Below are positions 1-8,753 of a stretch of DNA of 37,526 bases, in pieces. The stretch's first letter is position 1, and every line of letters begins with the position of its first letter. This DNA is from Bacteroidota bacterium (GTDB taxonomy: Bacteria > Bacteroidota > Bacteroidia > Flavobacteriales > Weeksellaceae). Under the pieces are notes generated by a model. That model was not told the DNA's origin. It saw nothing but the letters and a program-made list of their open reading frames with translations, and ran no database searches. Both the position numbers and the translations under genes were made by a program. Location of the stretch: assembly GCA_023448955.1 (NCBI GenBank), contig JAEXJU010000221.1:1-37526 (forward strand), written 5' to 3'.

Positions 1-638
1 TTCCAGATGTCTGCAATCATTTTTGGTACAGCAAAAGTTCCCAGATTCGGATGAAAATAAATGGCACCACCTTCAAAAAAATTATATCGTCCAAAACCGT
101 CAGGCGTGGTCATTTCATTGGTCACAGGAAAACCTAAAAAAGAATCTTCCCAGCCCATAGATTTCCATTTATCCCGGATTGCGCCGTGTACTTCGTGTGC
201 TCCAGTAGTGGAACTCCAGTAGATGCTGCCACCTTCAAAATGTTGTCCTCGGCCTTTTTTTTGCGGCGTTGGAAACTCATCACTTATTGGTGCACCCAAA
301 AAATATTTCTGGTTTACGGAACTCAGTCTCCCATCTTTACCCTTTACAGACTCACCCATCATCAGATCAAGATACTCGGTCAAAATATCTCCAAAGACTG
401 CGTATGCCGTTCCGCCAGCATCTTTTACATATATGTTGCAACGGTTTCCGTCAAAAGCCATATAATATGCTTTATTATTTCCATCAAAATTGACGATATT
501 CAGATCTGATTGATTGACAGGCCTTAGCCCTAAATTTTCTCCTTTTTGTAATATGGTAGTCCGTACACCATTTTGTGCCAGTGCATTTACATTAATGATT
601 AATCCCAAAAAGAGTATAGCTTTATAAATTGTTTTCAT
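1..638 (-). CDS. Secreted LGFP-repeat protein (3'-truncated by window edge)
   Basis: The reading frame begins at the ATG ending at 638 and stays open to base 1, so about 212 residues are visible and the C-terminus is missing. It opens with a Sec signal peptide (MKTIYKAILFLGLIINVNA, then LAQ). The second half carries LGFP-type repeats: a GSIYWSSTTGAHEV strand pair, then DKWKSMGWEDSFLGFPVTNE, then GGAIYFHPNLGTFAV. LGFP repeats are known mostly from actinobacterial envelope proteins, where they are thought to help binding to the cell wall or cell surface. It starts 12 bp after the previous gene and is probably the last visible gene of the 4923-to-1 operon. It is a distant paralogue of the protein at 1687-2805. 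Binding partner unknown. Confidence 0.8.
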   Translation of the reverse strand, partial: MKTIYKAILFLGLIINVNALAQNGVRTTILQKGENLGLRPVNQSDLNIVNFDGNNKAYYMAFDGNRCNIYVKDAGGTAYAVFGDILTEYLDLMMGESVKGKDGRLSSVNQKYFLGAPISDEFPTPQKKGRGQHFEGGSIYWSSTTGAHEVHGAIRDKWKSMGWEDSFLGFPVTNEMTTPDGFGRYNFFEGGAIYFHPNLGTFAVPKMIADIW

Positions 639-650
639 CTCTATAAAATT

Positions 651-1262
651 TTATTTGTCATAAGAAGGAACATCGGGAATAAGATGAAAACGATAACTTT
701 TATCTTCTGCCAATTTTTTGAAATAGCCACACCCTTTTCTGTCATTAAAAAACTCATTCACATAGCCCGGCGTTGGTAGACTCAAAATATTGTTTTCAGG
801 CAAAGCTTCCTGACAGCTGAATGTAGGTCGGAAATCGCCCACCAGTTTCAATTTCTTAGATTTCAGAATAGTTGCGTCTACTGTTGCTGCCAGAAAACTG
901 TACCAATTGGTACTTCTTATCGGTAATCTGTAGCGGATAACATTATATCCTTTTTCCAAAGAAGGATATACCGCATTTTCTGGCGATATCCGTAATTTTG
1001 GTTCGTCTTTGGAAAAGTAGAAAACATTCAGCAGCGGGTTTTCTCCACGGAATAAAGCATAAACTTCATCCACTGTGAGCAGATTTTCCGGTACAGAGAC
1101 ATAAACCTCTATTTCGCTGGCAAAAGAATTGATTCTCTCCGGCTGAATGCCTGTTCTAAACTTGCTTTCCTGTTTTTGTAAAGCCATTTTTTCGTAATCT
1201 AATCTTTGTGCAAAAGCTTGAAAACTTAGTAAAAGAATAGATGATATTAATATTTTTTTCAT
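651..1262 (-). CDS. Exported protein of unknown function, 203 aa
   Basis: I chose the start at 1262 because it gives a clean signal peptide (MKKILISSILLLSFQAFAQ) and lies 22 bp after the upstream gene. A longer in-frame start at 1376 would place 38 charged residues before the signal and overlap that gene. The mature protein is about 184 residues, mixed charge, with several Cys (SCQEAL, RKGCGYF), and no fold I recognise. It sits between a small Lys/Pro-rich exported protein and an LGFP-repeat protein, so it is probably co-transcribed with them and acts in the periplasm or at the cell surface. Function not assigned. Confidence 0.75.
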   Translation of the reverse strand: MKKILISSILLLSFQAFAQRLDYEKMALQKQESKFRTGIQPERINSFASEIEVYVSVPENLLTVDEVYALFRGENPLLNVFYFSKDEPKLRISPENAVYPSLEKGYNVIRYRLPIRSTNWYSFLAATVDATILKSKKLKLVGDFRPTFSCQEALPENNILSLPTPGYVNEFFNDRKGCGYFKKLAEDKSYRFHLIPDVPSYDK

Positions 1263-1284
1263 TTTTTTGATTTTTAGATGATTA

Positions 1285-1599
1285 CTAAAGCTTGGACTTC
1301 TGCTTAATGTTTTGACCTTTTTTAAGATTTTTGTCTGCTGGTGGAAAAGGCTGCGGATTGAGAGCTTTTCCCGCACTTTTGGATTTCAGAGGATTAGGTC
1401 TCGCCTGCTCTTCTGTTTTTACTTCCTGCTGTGGGTTTCTTTCCATTAGCATTTCTGCTTTGGATGTTTTCTTTTCCAGTTTTTTCACGTTTTTATCAAC
1501 CGTCTTGGGTGTTGTGGATTTTGGCTGGATTGGTGATGTTTGTGCCTTTGCGTTGATAGATAAAGCAAAAAATGCAATGCTGATACAGAATAATTTCAT
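1285..1599 (-). CDS. Small exported Lys/Pro-rich protein, 104 aa
   Basis: The start at 1599 gives a signal peptide (MKLFCISIAFFALSINAKAQ). The in-frame start at 1680 would add 27 residues ahead of it and was not used. The mature chain is low-complexity, rich in Lys, Pro, Gln and Ser, and strongly basic (KNVKKLEKKTSKAEM; NPQPFPPADKNLKKGQ), and is probably disordered. It sits 87 bp after the LGFP-repeat gene 1687-2805 and 22 bp before 651-1262 in the same orientation. A role as a linker or a wall-associated basic peptide is possible but is only inference. Confidence 0.65.
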   Translation of the reverse strand: MKLFCISIAFFALSINAKAQTSPIQPKSTTPKTVDKNVKKLEKKTSKAEMLMERNPQQEVKTEEQARPNPLKSKSAGKALNPQPFPPADKNLKKGQNIKQKSKL

Positions 1600-1686
1600 T
1601 ATAATATTTATTTTAAGTTGGATTAATGTAAATTGAAATTTTAACAGATTGAAAATCAAACAATAATAGTTATCATACATTTGATT

Positions 1687-2805
1687 TTATTTAATGGTGA
1701 GATAATAGCTAATCCACACTTTATCGCTTCCATCGCTTCCTATATCACTGTATTCTTTATTATTACCATTCCTTATAATTTCCTTCAGTTTAATTTCCCG
1801 GTAAGGATGGTCGCCTCCGTTGTAGTTCCATCTTCCGTTATAGTTTTCCAGTTTCAGATAATCATCAGAATTGGTAACATCTTTGTCATTAAGCCAATAA
1901 GTAATTCTTAGATAAGCATTTCCATCAATATCTGATTGCGAAATATTGTAATGTCTATGAGCGGTTCTAAAAAAATCAACATTATAATCCACCACATTCA
2001 CAGGTTGTTTTTTTTGAATATTGAAAAGACTGAAACTTTTACCATCTGCATCGGTGATTTCTTGTCCATTCCCTTTGTAAACTCTCAAATCCATCCAACC
2101 ATACAATTGAATCACTTCAGTCACATCTATCGAAACTTCAGCTCCACTAATTAAATTGGGCATAAAAGAAAGCACTTTTGTCTCATCATTGGGTGGTGTA
2201 GTTGTGTTAGAATTGTTAGAATATAAAACAGATTTGTCAGGACCCCAGAAAAGTGTTCCTTTTTCAAATTGCTGGTAACGGGTGTAGCCATTGCTGAAAA
2301 TCTCCATCTCATCGGTTTTCGGAAAGCCCAGTTCTGGACTGTTTTCCCAACCTTTATTTTTCCAATAATCTCTGAAAGCGCCACCCACAAAGTGAGTTCC
2401 TGTGTTCGGGCTCCAATAGATACTTCCATTATCGAAGTGCACAAAAGCACCTGTCCTGTTTGGTGTATTGCTATGGTCACTTGCAGGAAAGCCCAACCAG
2501 CCGGTTTCGTAGCCTTGCGTAGCCCATTTTTTCATAATGTCTCCCCAGATTGCAAAGGCATTTTGATTCTTCGGATTGTAATAAACCCAGCCTTTTTCGT
2601 AACGCAGAAACCAACCGCCTTTACCTGCTGTGGGACGCATTTTAGCGCTTTCGCTATGGACTTTTCCCAGGTTGCGCTGTTTTGCCTTATCCGATATTTT
2701 TTGGGCTATTCCATATTCCGAATTATCATTATATGATGATAATTGTGCACTGCTTTCTGCAAATAACAGGATAAAAGCAAATAATGTTAAAAGTTTTGTA
2801 TTCAT
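1687..2805 (-). CDS. Secreted LGFP-repeat protein, 372 aa
   Basis: Signal peptide MNTKLLTLFAFILLFAESSAQ. Residues about 60-200 hold three LGFP-type repeats with the core pattern aromatic-Y-x-P-x-x-x-x-A/F-x-V/I-x-G-x-I/F-x-x-x-W-x-x-x-G-W/Y-x-x-x-x-L-G-F-P: YETGWLGFPASD, NKGWENSPELGFPKTDE and QQFEKGTLFWGPDKS. After a Thr/Pro/Asn linker near 200 comes a C-terminal region of about 165 residues, predicted mostly beta, with many Asn, Asp and Tyr (DLRVYKGNGQEITDADGKS), that I do not recognise. It may be the effector or binding domain carried by the repeats. The gene is the second LGFP gene of the run, 20 bp from its upstream neighbour. Confidence 0.8.
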   Translation of the reverse strand: MNTKLLTLFAFILLFAESSAQLSSYNDNSEYGIAQKISDKAKQRNLGKVHSESAKMRPTAGKGGWFLRYEKGWVYYNPKNQNAFAIWGDIMKKWATQGYETGWLGFPASDHSNTPNRTGAFVHFDNGSIYWSPNTGTHFVGGAFRDYWKNKGWENSPELGFPKTDEMEIFSNGYTRYQQFEKGTLFWGPDKSVLYSNNSNTTTPPNDETKVLSFMPNLISGAEVSIDVTEVIQLYGWMDLRVYKGNGQEITDADGKSFSLFNIQKKQPVNVVDYNVDFFRTAHRHYNISQSDIDGNAYLRITYWLNDKDVTNSDDYLKLENYNGRWNYNGGDHPYREIKLKEIIRNGNNKEYSDIGSDGSDKVWISYYLTIK

Positions 2806-2825
2806 GTTGGTGATGTTTAAAATGT

Positions 2826-3677
2826 TTAAGGTTCTATTTGAATATTAATCTTGTACGGAATGTTTTTTTTATCTTTCTGAACATTAGCTCCGGCACATTC
2901 GCCAAAACCAATTCCCGTTAATCCGCCTGAGGTGGCGCATTTTTTTCCTTCCAAAGAAATGTAAAGTCCGATTGGTGCATCGGGTTTTTGGATTCTGTTT
3001 TCGGGTGTTTTAAGGAATAGCTTTTGCTTGAATAACATTCCTGATGCCTGAAATTCCTGAACGGAATTGATATTAGAATCTTTGATTTCAGGAAAACGAA
3101 TCATTATACCTGCTGGGATTTTTTCTCTTACCGAATACACCATAATTGTATCCTTTATCACCTGTTTTTTTTCTCTTTCATAGATTCCAAACTGCCAGAT
3201 TTTGTCCTTGAATTCTTTCTGAATTGTGTTAGTACTTTTATCAATCAAATCTAGATAAACAGCATTTTGAGATAGAAAATCATAGGACACCGGAAGCTCG
3301 TATTTTGATTTCAGATGCTTATCTTTAGAATCCAAAATAATTTTAAAATGATCGGGATGAGTAGCCATCTCAATGTTCATTTCATCCGTCATCAGCCAAT
3401 AAAATCTTTTTCCCGGAAGCTGATACGGAAGTTTTACGCCATCCAAAATTTTTGTTGAATTCTTTATAAAACTGAATTGTTTCCTGATTTTAGAAGATTT
3501 CCCGCAAATCGTTTCGGTTTTCGGAATAATCGGTTTGCCCTTGTAGAAAACAGTTGCGGTCACAAGTTCAGGGCTGGGAAATCCGGCGAGTTCAAAACCA
3601 TAGATCAATGTATTTCTGCACTGCGAATAGCTTTCGGCAAAGAACAAACAATACAATATGATTGGTATTTTTTTCAT
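2826..3677 (-). CDS. Exported protein of unknown function, 283 aa
   Basis: Signal peptide MKKIPIILYCLFFAESYSQ with the mature chain starting at CRN. It may be processed by signal peptidase I; the Cys at 20 follows SYSQ, which is not a good lipobox. The rest is soluble, with several Cys (ETICGKSSK; KKCATSGG; GECAGANV), and no domain I recognise. It lies 20 bp from both neighbours, so it is almost certainly in the same transcript as the LGFP-repeat genes. Function not assigned. Confidence 0.75.
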   Translation of the reverse strand: MKKIPIILYCLFFAESYSQCRNTLIYGFELAGFPSPELVTATVFYKGKPIIPKTETICGKSSKIRKQFSFIKNSTKILDGVKLPYQLPGKRFYWLMTDEMNIEMATHPDHFKIILDSKDKHLKSKYELPVSYDFLSQNAVYLDLIDKSTNTIQKEFKDKIWQFGIYEREKKQVIKDTIMVYSVREKIPAGIMIRFPEIKDSNINSVQEFQASGMLFKQKLFLKTPENRIQKPDAPIGLYISLEGKKCATSGGLTGIGFGECAGANVQKDKKNIPYKINIQIEP

Positions 3678-3697
3678 CAGAATATGTTTAATAATTG

Positions 3698-4474
3698 TTA
3701 TTTGCAGTTGTTATATTGATAAGTAATATTCATCCAGACCTGCTTGCGTTGGCTATCTCCCTGATTGACAAACGCGTAAGAAAAATCTTTTTCTTTGTTA
3801 AGGATTTTTTGCGAAACAGATGGACAGTCTGCTAAAAAACGACTTACTTTTTCATTGAAATTAGGAACAAAACGATCGGACTGAGCATCGAAAACTTCAT
3901 TTTGACCAGCAATTTTGATGTAAAGTTTAATTACTTTTTCGACATCTCCGAAGGAATTCTGCTGTGTGTATTCATCTTCAAAAAGTTGTAGTCTGCCATT
4001 ATTCGGCGAGATATCTTTTAGAAATTTGTAAGCTCGTTTATTCCACATATCCATAGCAGAAACAACTTCCAGTGAATAGTTTGCGCCATTGAAATAAATC
4101 CTTGCAATATCCGGCGGATAAAATGACTGATAAACATTATTACCATTTTCTTTGAATGTGATTTTCTGCACAGATGAAAACTGGTCAAAGCTGCGGATCT
4201 CTAGTTTCCCGTTGAGCATCTGTCCATTTCTGAGGTATAATGTTGCGGGCTGATTTCCCATATCATTCACATGGTGATAAAAGGAGGTGTTGCAGGAAAC
4301 TAATGTATTCAGCAAGATAAAAACAGAGATTTCCCAGCTATGTCTAAACGCCGAATAAAACGCAGCCCGACCTGAGTGGAGCTCTTTTTGTGAGGAGGTA
4401 CGACGAGCAAAAAAGCGGGAACGGAGGGCGGAATAGCTGCCCAAATTAAAAAATATGTCGTTTATTTTCATCAT
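3698..4474 (-). CDS. Lipoprotein with a 105-bp GC-rich insert inside its signal peptide, 258 aa
   Basis: The start overlaps the stop of the upstream gene by 4 bp (ATGA), so translation coupling supports this ATG. A typical lipoprotein signal core and lipobox (FILLNTLVS, then Cys61) lies near residues 52-61 instead of about 20. The intervening residues 13-47 (SYSALRSRFFARR...AAFYSAFRHSW) come from a 105-bp segment at 4335-4439, exactly 35 codons long, with terminal inverted repeats. Without it the protein would begin as an ordinary short lipoprotein. The mature part (about 198 residues) has no domain I can name. A 47-residue, strongly basic n-region may still permit export or may disable it. 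No alternative ATG exists close to the hydrophobic core. Confidence 0.7.
   Translation of the reverse strand: MMKINDIFFNLGSYSALRSRFFARRTSSQKELHSGRAAFYSAFRHSWEISVFILLNTLVSCNTSFYHHVNDMGNQPATLYLRNGQMLNGKLEIRSFDQFSSVQKITFKENGNNVYQSFYPPDIARIYFNGANYSLEVVSAMDMWNKRAYKFLKDISPNNGRLQLFEDEYTQQNSFGDVEKVIKLYIKIAGQNEVFDAQSDRFVPNFNEKVSRFLADCPSVSQKILNKEKDFSYAFVNQGDSQRKQVWMNITYQYNNCK
4335..4439. repeat. 105-bp GC-rich repeat-like element with inverted ends
   Basis: The segment is bounded by CAGCTAT (4335-4341) and ATAGCTG (4433-4439), and both ends have a CGCC core further in. My hand count gives about 53% G+C, against roughly 35% around it. It contains a GAGCTC palindrome in the middle. Its length is a multiple of three, so the host reading frame survives. 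It does not recur in this window, so calling it a dispersed repeat (REP or MITE type) is an inference from composition and end structure. Confidence 0.5.
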
Positions 4475-4923
4475 TTTGTGTTTTTTTGAAAAATATAACT
4501 TTTGCCGACTGCCATCAACAGAAATCCAAAAACGATGATGAGCAAAAGACCGGGAATCTCTCTGGCATCCAGAACGAAGATCTGTTTTGGATTTTCAGGA
4601 TTATAAACAATCTGCACTTTATTATTCTGATGATAGCCTGTGAAATTGAAAATCTGCATCACGCGGCTGTGAGATTCTGTTTCGAGGCCGTTTTCTGTAC
4701 GGAATGTCACAAACGGACTTCTTCCTCTGAAGGGATTTTTGAAACTTGAATTTTCATTTGGAACTTTTCTGGCTCCATTCTGGTGCACCACAAAACCTGA
4801 AACGACAGCTTCCGACTTTTTACCGTAGAAAACTACGTTTATGATGCTAAAAGCGTAACCCAAAATTGCCAACCCCACTAGCAGGGAAATAATTCCGATG
4901 ATTTTTTTGTTTCTGATGACCAT
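4471..4923 (-). CDS. DUF3592-like two-TM membrane protein, 150 aa
   Basis: The N-terminal transmembrane segment is about residues 7-32 (IIGIISLLVGLAILGYAFSI) and the C-terminal one about 122-140 (IPGLLLIIVFGFLLMAVG). Between them is a beta-rich domain ending in VQIVYNPENPKQIFVLD, the typical DUF3592 closing motif (V-x-Y-x-P-x-x-P). The family is widespread and of unknown biochemical function. This is the first gene of the run down to base 1. It follows the terminator of the LytTR operon, so transcription of the envelope cluster probably begins just upstream. Confidence 0.75.
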   Translation of the reverse strand: MVIRNKKIIGIISLLVGLAILGYAFSIINVVFYGKKSEAVVSGFVVHQNGARKVPNENSSFKNPFRGRSPFVTFRTENGLETESHSRVMQIFNFTGYHQNNKVQIVYNPENPKQIFVLDAREIPGLLLIIVFGFLLMAVGKSYIFQKNTK

Positions 4924-4965
4924 TGCTGAAGAATTTCTACTTCAAAACTGCAACTAAAAAAGTCA

Positions 4966-4995
4966 AAAAAAATTCCGCATTTTGTGAAATGCGGA
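4966..4995 (-). terminator. Rho-independent terminator of the sensor kinase/LytTR operon
   Basis: A nine-base perfect stem (TCCGCATTT at 4974-4982 and AAATGCGGA at 4987-4995) with a four-base loop is followed on the minus strand by eight T residues. It separates 5066-5806 from the envelope run beginning at 4923. Confidence 0.8.
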
Positions 4996-5065
4996 GATGG
5001 ATTTCTGAAGTGAGTTTTTGATTGATTTCTAACCCATTACAATGTTATTTTTAAAACAAAACAAT

Positions 5066-5806
5066 TTAGATTTTATTGAAAAGCCCTAAAAATTCTGACT
5101 TTTTATTTCTGCTTAACGCAATATTTTTACCATCTTCCATTACAATATCGCCACCCTCGCCACGGATGTATTGCTTAATATTTTTCAGGTTGATAATGAA
5201 TGATTTCTGTGCACGGAAGAAAAGCGAATTATCCTGTAGAATATCCTCAAAATTAGATAAAGGCTTGCTTGCTAAATGTTTGGTTTTATCATTCATTATA
5301 ATGTGTGTGTAGGAACCATCTGCCTCCAGATAGGAAATATTATCTATCTTGATAAAAACCAATCCCTGCTGTGTGGAAAGTGCCAATGTATCCTGGATTT
5401 TCCCGCTTGAGAACTGATGAACCTGAGCAAGCTGTGCTTTGGAAGTCTGCAATGCACTGGTTTTATATTTTTGAATACTTTCTTCCAGATCCTCAGCAGA
5501 AATGGGTTTTAGAAGATAATCCAGCGCATTCATTTTCAGAGCTTTGATAGCGTATTGGTCATAAGCTGTGGTAAAAATTACTTTAAAAAAAAGTGTTTCA
5601 AACTGTTTCAGCAGTTCGAAACCATTCATCACTGGCATTTCTATATCCAAAAAGACAATATCTGGGCGGTATTTTTCTATCAATTCCTTTGCGGAAGTGC
5701 TGTCCTGAGTGGCTGCTACCATTTCTACATCGGGATGTTCAGAAATCAGATGTTCCAGCGTGATGATGCAGTGTTTTTCATCATCTACAATCATTGTTTT
5801 AATCAT
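5066..5806 (-). CDS. LytTR-family response regulator, 246 aa
   Basis: The receiver domain spans about 1-118. The acidic pocket is at MIVDDE (D8-D9), the phosphoacceptor is Asp54 in VFLDIEMPVMNG, and the conserved Lys100 is in LLKP. The C-terminal LytTR DNA-binding domain (about 145-246) contains the typical YLEADGSYT, FFRAQKSFIINL and ALSRNKK motifs. I chose the ATG at 5806 because it overlaps the kinase stop by 8 bp; the in-frame start at 5845 would lie inside the kinase gene. Phosphorylated AlgR/AgrA-type regulators bind direct repeats, and the targets here are unknown. Confidence 0.92.
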   Translation of the reverse strand: MIKTMIVDDEKHCIITLEHLISEHPDVEMVAATQDSTSAKELIEKYRPDIVFLDIEMPVMNGFELLKQFETLFFKVIFTTAYDQYAIKALKMNALDYLLKPISAEDLEESIQKYKTSALQTSKAQLAQVHQFSSGKIQDTLALSTQQGLVFIKIDNISYLEADGSYTHIIMNDKTKHLASKPLSNFEDILQDNSLFFRAQKSFIINLKNIKQYIRGEGGDIVMEDGKNIALSRNKKSEFLGLFNKI

Positions 5807-8753
5807 AATATACAATTTTAAGTTCCACCATTGTTCCCGCAGCATTGCCCTTTTCGTCTTCCATATCAGTAATGATGATCTGATTGGCAGGATTCAGCAA
5901 TTCGAGTCTTTCCTTCGTAATTTCTATGCCGTAAGATTTGTGTTTTATCTGTTCTTTTTTAAGTTCTGCGGAAGCCTTTCTGCCAATTCCATTGTCTGTA
6001 ATTTTTATACTAAGCAAGGCTTCTGATATCTGCATAATCTTGATATGGACATTACCATTTTCTTTCTTATTGTTCAAGCCATGCCAGATCGCATTCTCTA
6101 CAAAAGGCTGAAGAATAAGCGGCGGAACTTGCACAAAACCGGCATCCAGATTATTGTCTATTTCTATTTCATAGTCAAAGCTGTTTTCCAGCCTTGCCAT
6201 CTCAAGTTTCATATACATCTCAAGTGTTTCGATTTCTTTTTCCAGGCTAATGGATTCCTGCCGGGAATTATCCAAAATACTTCTCATCAGTTTAGAAAAA
6301 GTATTGAGATATATACTTGCTTCCCTGCTTTTTTGCTGTACGATAAAACTGTTGATAGAGTTCAGCGAGTTAAACAAAAAATGTGGGTTCATCTGAGAAC
6401 GCAGAGTCTGCATCTCTACATCCTTCACCCGTTGTTTCAGGTGGCTTTTTTCTTTTTCCTGATTCAGAAAATAACGCGCAATGAGATAACCGCAGAATCC
6501 AAGCAATCCTATAACCAATATTATAAACCATATTGTGAGATAAAAAGGAGGATTGACTTTTAAATTGATTTTCAGCTCCTTAGATTGCCAATTTCCTAGA
6601 TTGTCTCCAGCTTGTATGATGATTCTGTAATTGCCGGGCGGAAGTTTTATTAATGACAATTTCGGGTTGGTTCCCAGATAATTCCACTTAGATTCATCAG
6701 AAAAACGGTAGCGGTAAACTATTTTTTCGTTATCAGAATAAGTAAGTGCCGAAAAATTGAAATCCAACTCTGTAAAATTGTAATCAAAAGTAAAATTATC
6801 CGATAAAAAAGGGATTTTCACATTGTCTTTTATAACCGATGTAAGCGATAATTTATTAATCAATTGAGTTTTGACCAGGTTTTCTAAATTCAGAATCTGA
6901 ATTCCGCTGTCTGATGCCAACGCAATCCTGTCATCAAAAAATTTATAAAAACCAAATGTTACATCATTACTCTCTAAACCGTCTATCTGAGAGATCCTGA
7001 TAATCTTGTCCGTAACAAAACTGTACTGATAGAGTCCTTCTGCAGTAGCAAACCATATATTCCCATGAGAATCTTCTGCGATGCCTTCCAGATGATCGTT
7101 GGCAACTTTATACTTTTCTGTAAAAAAAGAATGGATAATTTTCCCATTGGGTGATACCAGATTCCAGCCGCCGTAACCGGAAAAAAGCAAGTTCCGGTCT
7201 TTGGTAAATGCGATCCTGTTATAATAATCGGTGATAAATTTTGAGGTATTATTAAAAGATTTAAGATTGTTTATTTCTTTGAAAATCAAATCAACATCAT
7301 CATAATATGAGATTCCGTAATCTTTAGGCATCCAGCTTGCCAACCATATTTTTTTATCTGTCCCAATTGCAATATCATTACTGGTATTCATTTTCCAATA
7401 ATTTAGAGTATTGCGAACTATATTTTTTTTCTCTGTAAAAGTAGTCGCGTCAAATACTTTGATTCCGTTTTTCTCAGTTAAAATCCACCATTGATTTTGA
7501 TGATCTTTAATCATTTTTTTGACAGGAAAAGGCAAAGCAATTATTTTTTTAACTTTTTTATTTTCAATAATATAAATACCATCATCAGCAGAAATAAGCA
7601 TCTGGCCATCATAGAAAATATTGGTGAAGATCAATTTGGGATCATCCGGCAAAATCTTTTCCTGTTTCCCATCATTTTTTAAACAATAAATTTCTGAAGT
7701 GCCGTTTACCATCCAAAGATTCTTGTCTCTATCTTCAGCAAAAGCTGTTATGGTCTGATGATTTTTTCTTGGAATAGTGATGTTTGTAATACTTTCCTGA
7801 TATGAAACTATCTTTTGGAGTCCACGATTGGTTCCTACCCAAATGATTTTGGTTTCGTCATCATAAAAAACCGTATTAATTTCATTTTTAGTTTCAAAAA
7901 TCAGTTCGGATGTATCGCTTTTAAAATTGTAACTGTAGATGTTATTTTTATTGAAAACAAGGATTTGATTACTATTTTTTGGTGATGACTGAACTATATG
8001 TAACGCTAAACCTGGAAAAGATTTTACTGGATTAACCTTTCCATTTGTAATATTATATTTAAATAATCTCCCTGAAAAATCAGCCAGAAGAATCTCACTA
8101 TCATTAATATAATATCCGGAACAGAAAGCATTTTCTGCTAAAAAAAGAAGTTTGTGTTTTGAAACTTTTTTGAATTGCTCATCCCAGACAAAAATTCCTT
8201 TCGGAGTTGCTGCCCATATTTCTTTTTTACGAACCTGAAAAAACTGCAACTGATTTTCGCTTAGATTCCCTAGATCGTCAATTCTCCAACTTTTTATTTT
8301 GCCGTTTTCAAGAAATTTTAGATTATTCTGATCACTGCACCAAATCCGATCATTGTAATCCTGAAAAATATTATCGTAATGGTCGCTATTGGTATCGGCA
8401 TCATAAAAATTGACTCTAGTGAGTGTTTTATGTTTTCCATAAAAATTTTTAAGTTCACAGATTCCTTTGTTTCCTGAACTTAAAAACAACCCTTTTCCTA
8501 CAAAAAGTGAACTAACAGTTTCCGTAAAAACGTTATGTGCCATGAACCTGTAACCATCGTAAATGCAAAGCCCTCGTTGTGTACCAAGATAGAGATGACC
8601 TTCTTTCTTAATTATAGAAAGTACATTGTCAGATGGCAATCCATCATTATATTTATAAGTCTGAATTTTATACGCAGACTGCCCAAAACAGACATTCCCT
8701 GTCAAGTTTACCAGCAGAAAAAAACTCAGAAAGGTGGAGATATGTATTTTCAT
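5799..8753 (-). CDS. Propeller/Y_Y_Y sensor histidine kinase of the LytS type, 984 aa
   Basis: A signal peptide (ends VCFGQ) leads into two-component-regulator propeller repeats, with blades marked by W-x-G/A-T-x-x-G (YLGTQRGLCIYD, IWVGTNRGLQKI, IWFATAEGLYQYS). A Y_Y_Y domain follows (about 650-715), then a transmembrane helix (about 727-748), a short coiled coil and a His_kinase domain (PF06580). His791 lies in QMNPHFLFNSLN. The ATP-binding N box is VENAIWHGLNN and the G box is DNGIG. Bacteroidetes proteins of this build sense periplasmic ligands, often glycans. This one is a separate kinase rather than a hybrid and has no SusC/SusD pair next to it, so its ligand is unknown. It overlaps its cognate regulator. 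Confidence 0.92.
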   Translation of the reverse strand: MKIHISTFLSFFLLVNLTGNVCFGQSAYKIQTYKYNDGLPSDNVLSIIKKEGHLYLGTQRGLCIYDGYRFMAHNVFTETVSSLFVGKGLFLSSGNKGICELKNFYGKHKTLTRVNFYDADTNSDHYDNIFQDYNDRIWCSDQNNLKFLENGKIKSWRIDDLGNLSENQLQFFQVRKKEIWAATPKGIFVWDEQFKKVSKHKLLFLAENAFCSGYYINDSEILLADFSGRLFKYNITNGKVNPVKSFPGLALHIVQSSPKNSNQILVFNKNNIYSYNFKSDTSELIFETKNEINTVFYDDETKIIWVGTNRGLQKIVSYQESITNITIPRKNHQTITAFAEDRDKNLWMVNGTSEIYCLKNDGKQEKILPDDPKLIFTNIFYDGQMLISADDGIYIIENKKVKKIIALPFPVKKMIKDHQNQWWILTEKNGIKVFDATTFTEKKNIVRNTLNYWKMNTSNDIAIGTDKKIWLASWMPKDYGISYYDDVDLIFKEINNLKSFNNTSKFITDYYNRIAFTKDRNLLFSGYGGWNLVSPNGKIIHSFFTEKYKVANDHLEGIAEDSHGNIWFATAEGLYQYSFVTDKIIRISQIDGLESNDVTFGFYKFFDDRIALASDSGIQILNLENLVKTQLINKLSLTSVIKDNVKIPFLSDNFTFDYNFTELDFNFSALTYSDNEKIVYRYRFSDESKWNYLGTNPKLSLIKLPPGNYRIIIQAGDNLGNWQSKELKINLKVNPPFYLTIWFIILVIGLLGFCGYLIARYFLNQEKEKSHLKQRVKDVEMQTLRSQMNPHFLFNSLNSINSFIVQQKSREASIYLNTFSKLMRSILDNSRQESISLEKEIETLEMYMKLEMARLENSFDYEIEIDNNLDAGFVQVPPLILQPFVENAIWHGLNNKKENGNVHIKIMQISEALLSIKITDNGIGRKASAELKKEQIKHKSYGIEITKERLELLNPANQIIITDMEDEKGNAAGTMVELKIVYYD

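Noticed and set aside
2269..2736. 155-codon plus-strand frame
   Set aside because: Antisense shadow of the LGFP-repeat gene, Cys- and Phe-rich without any domain.
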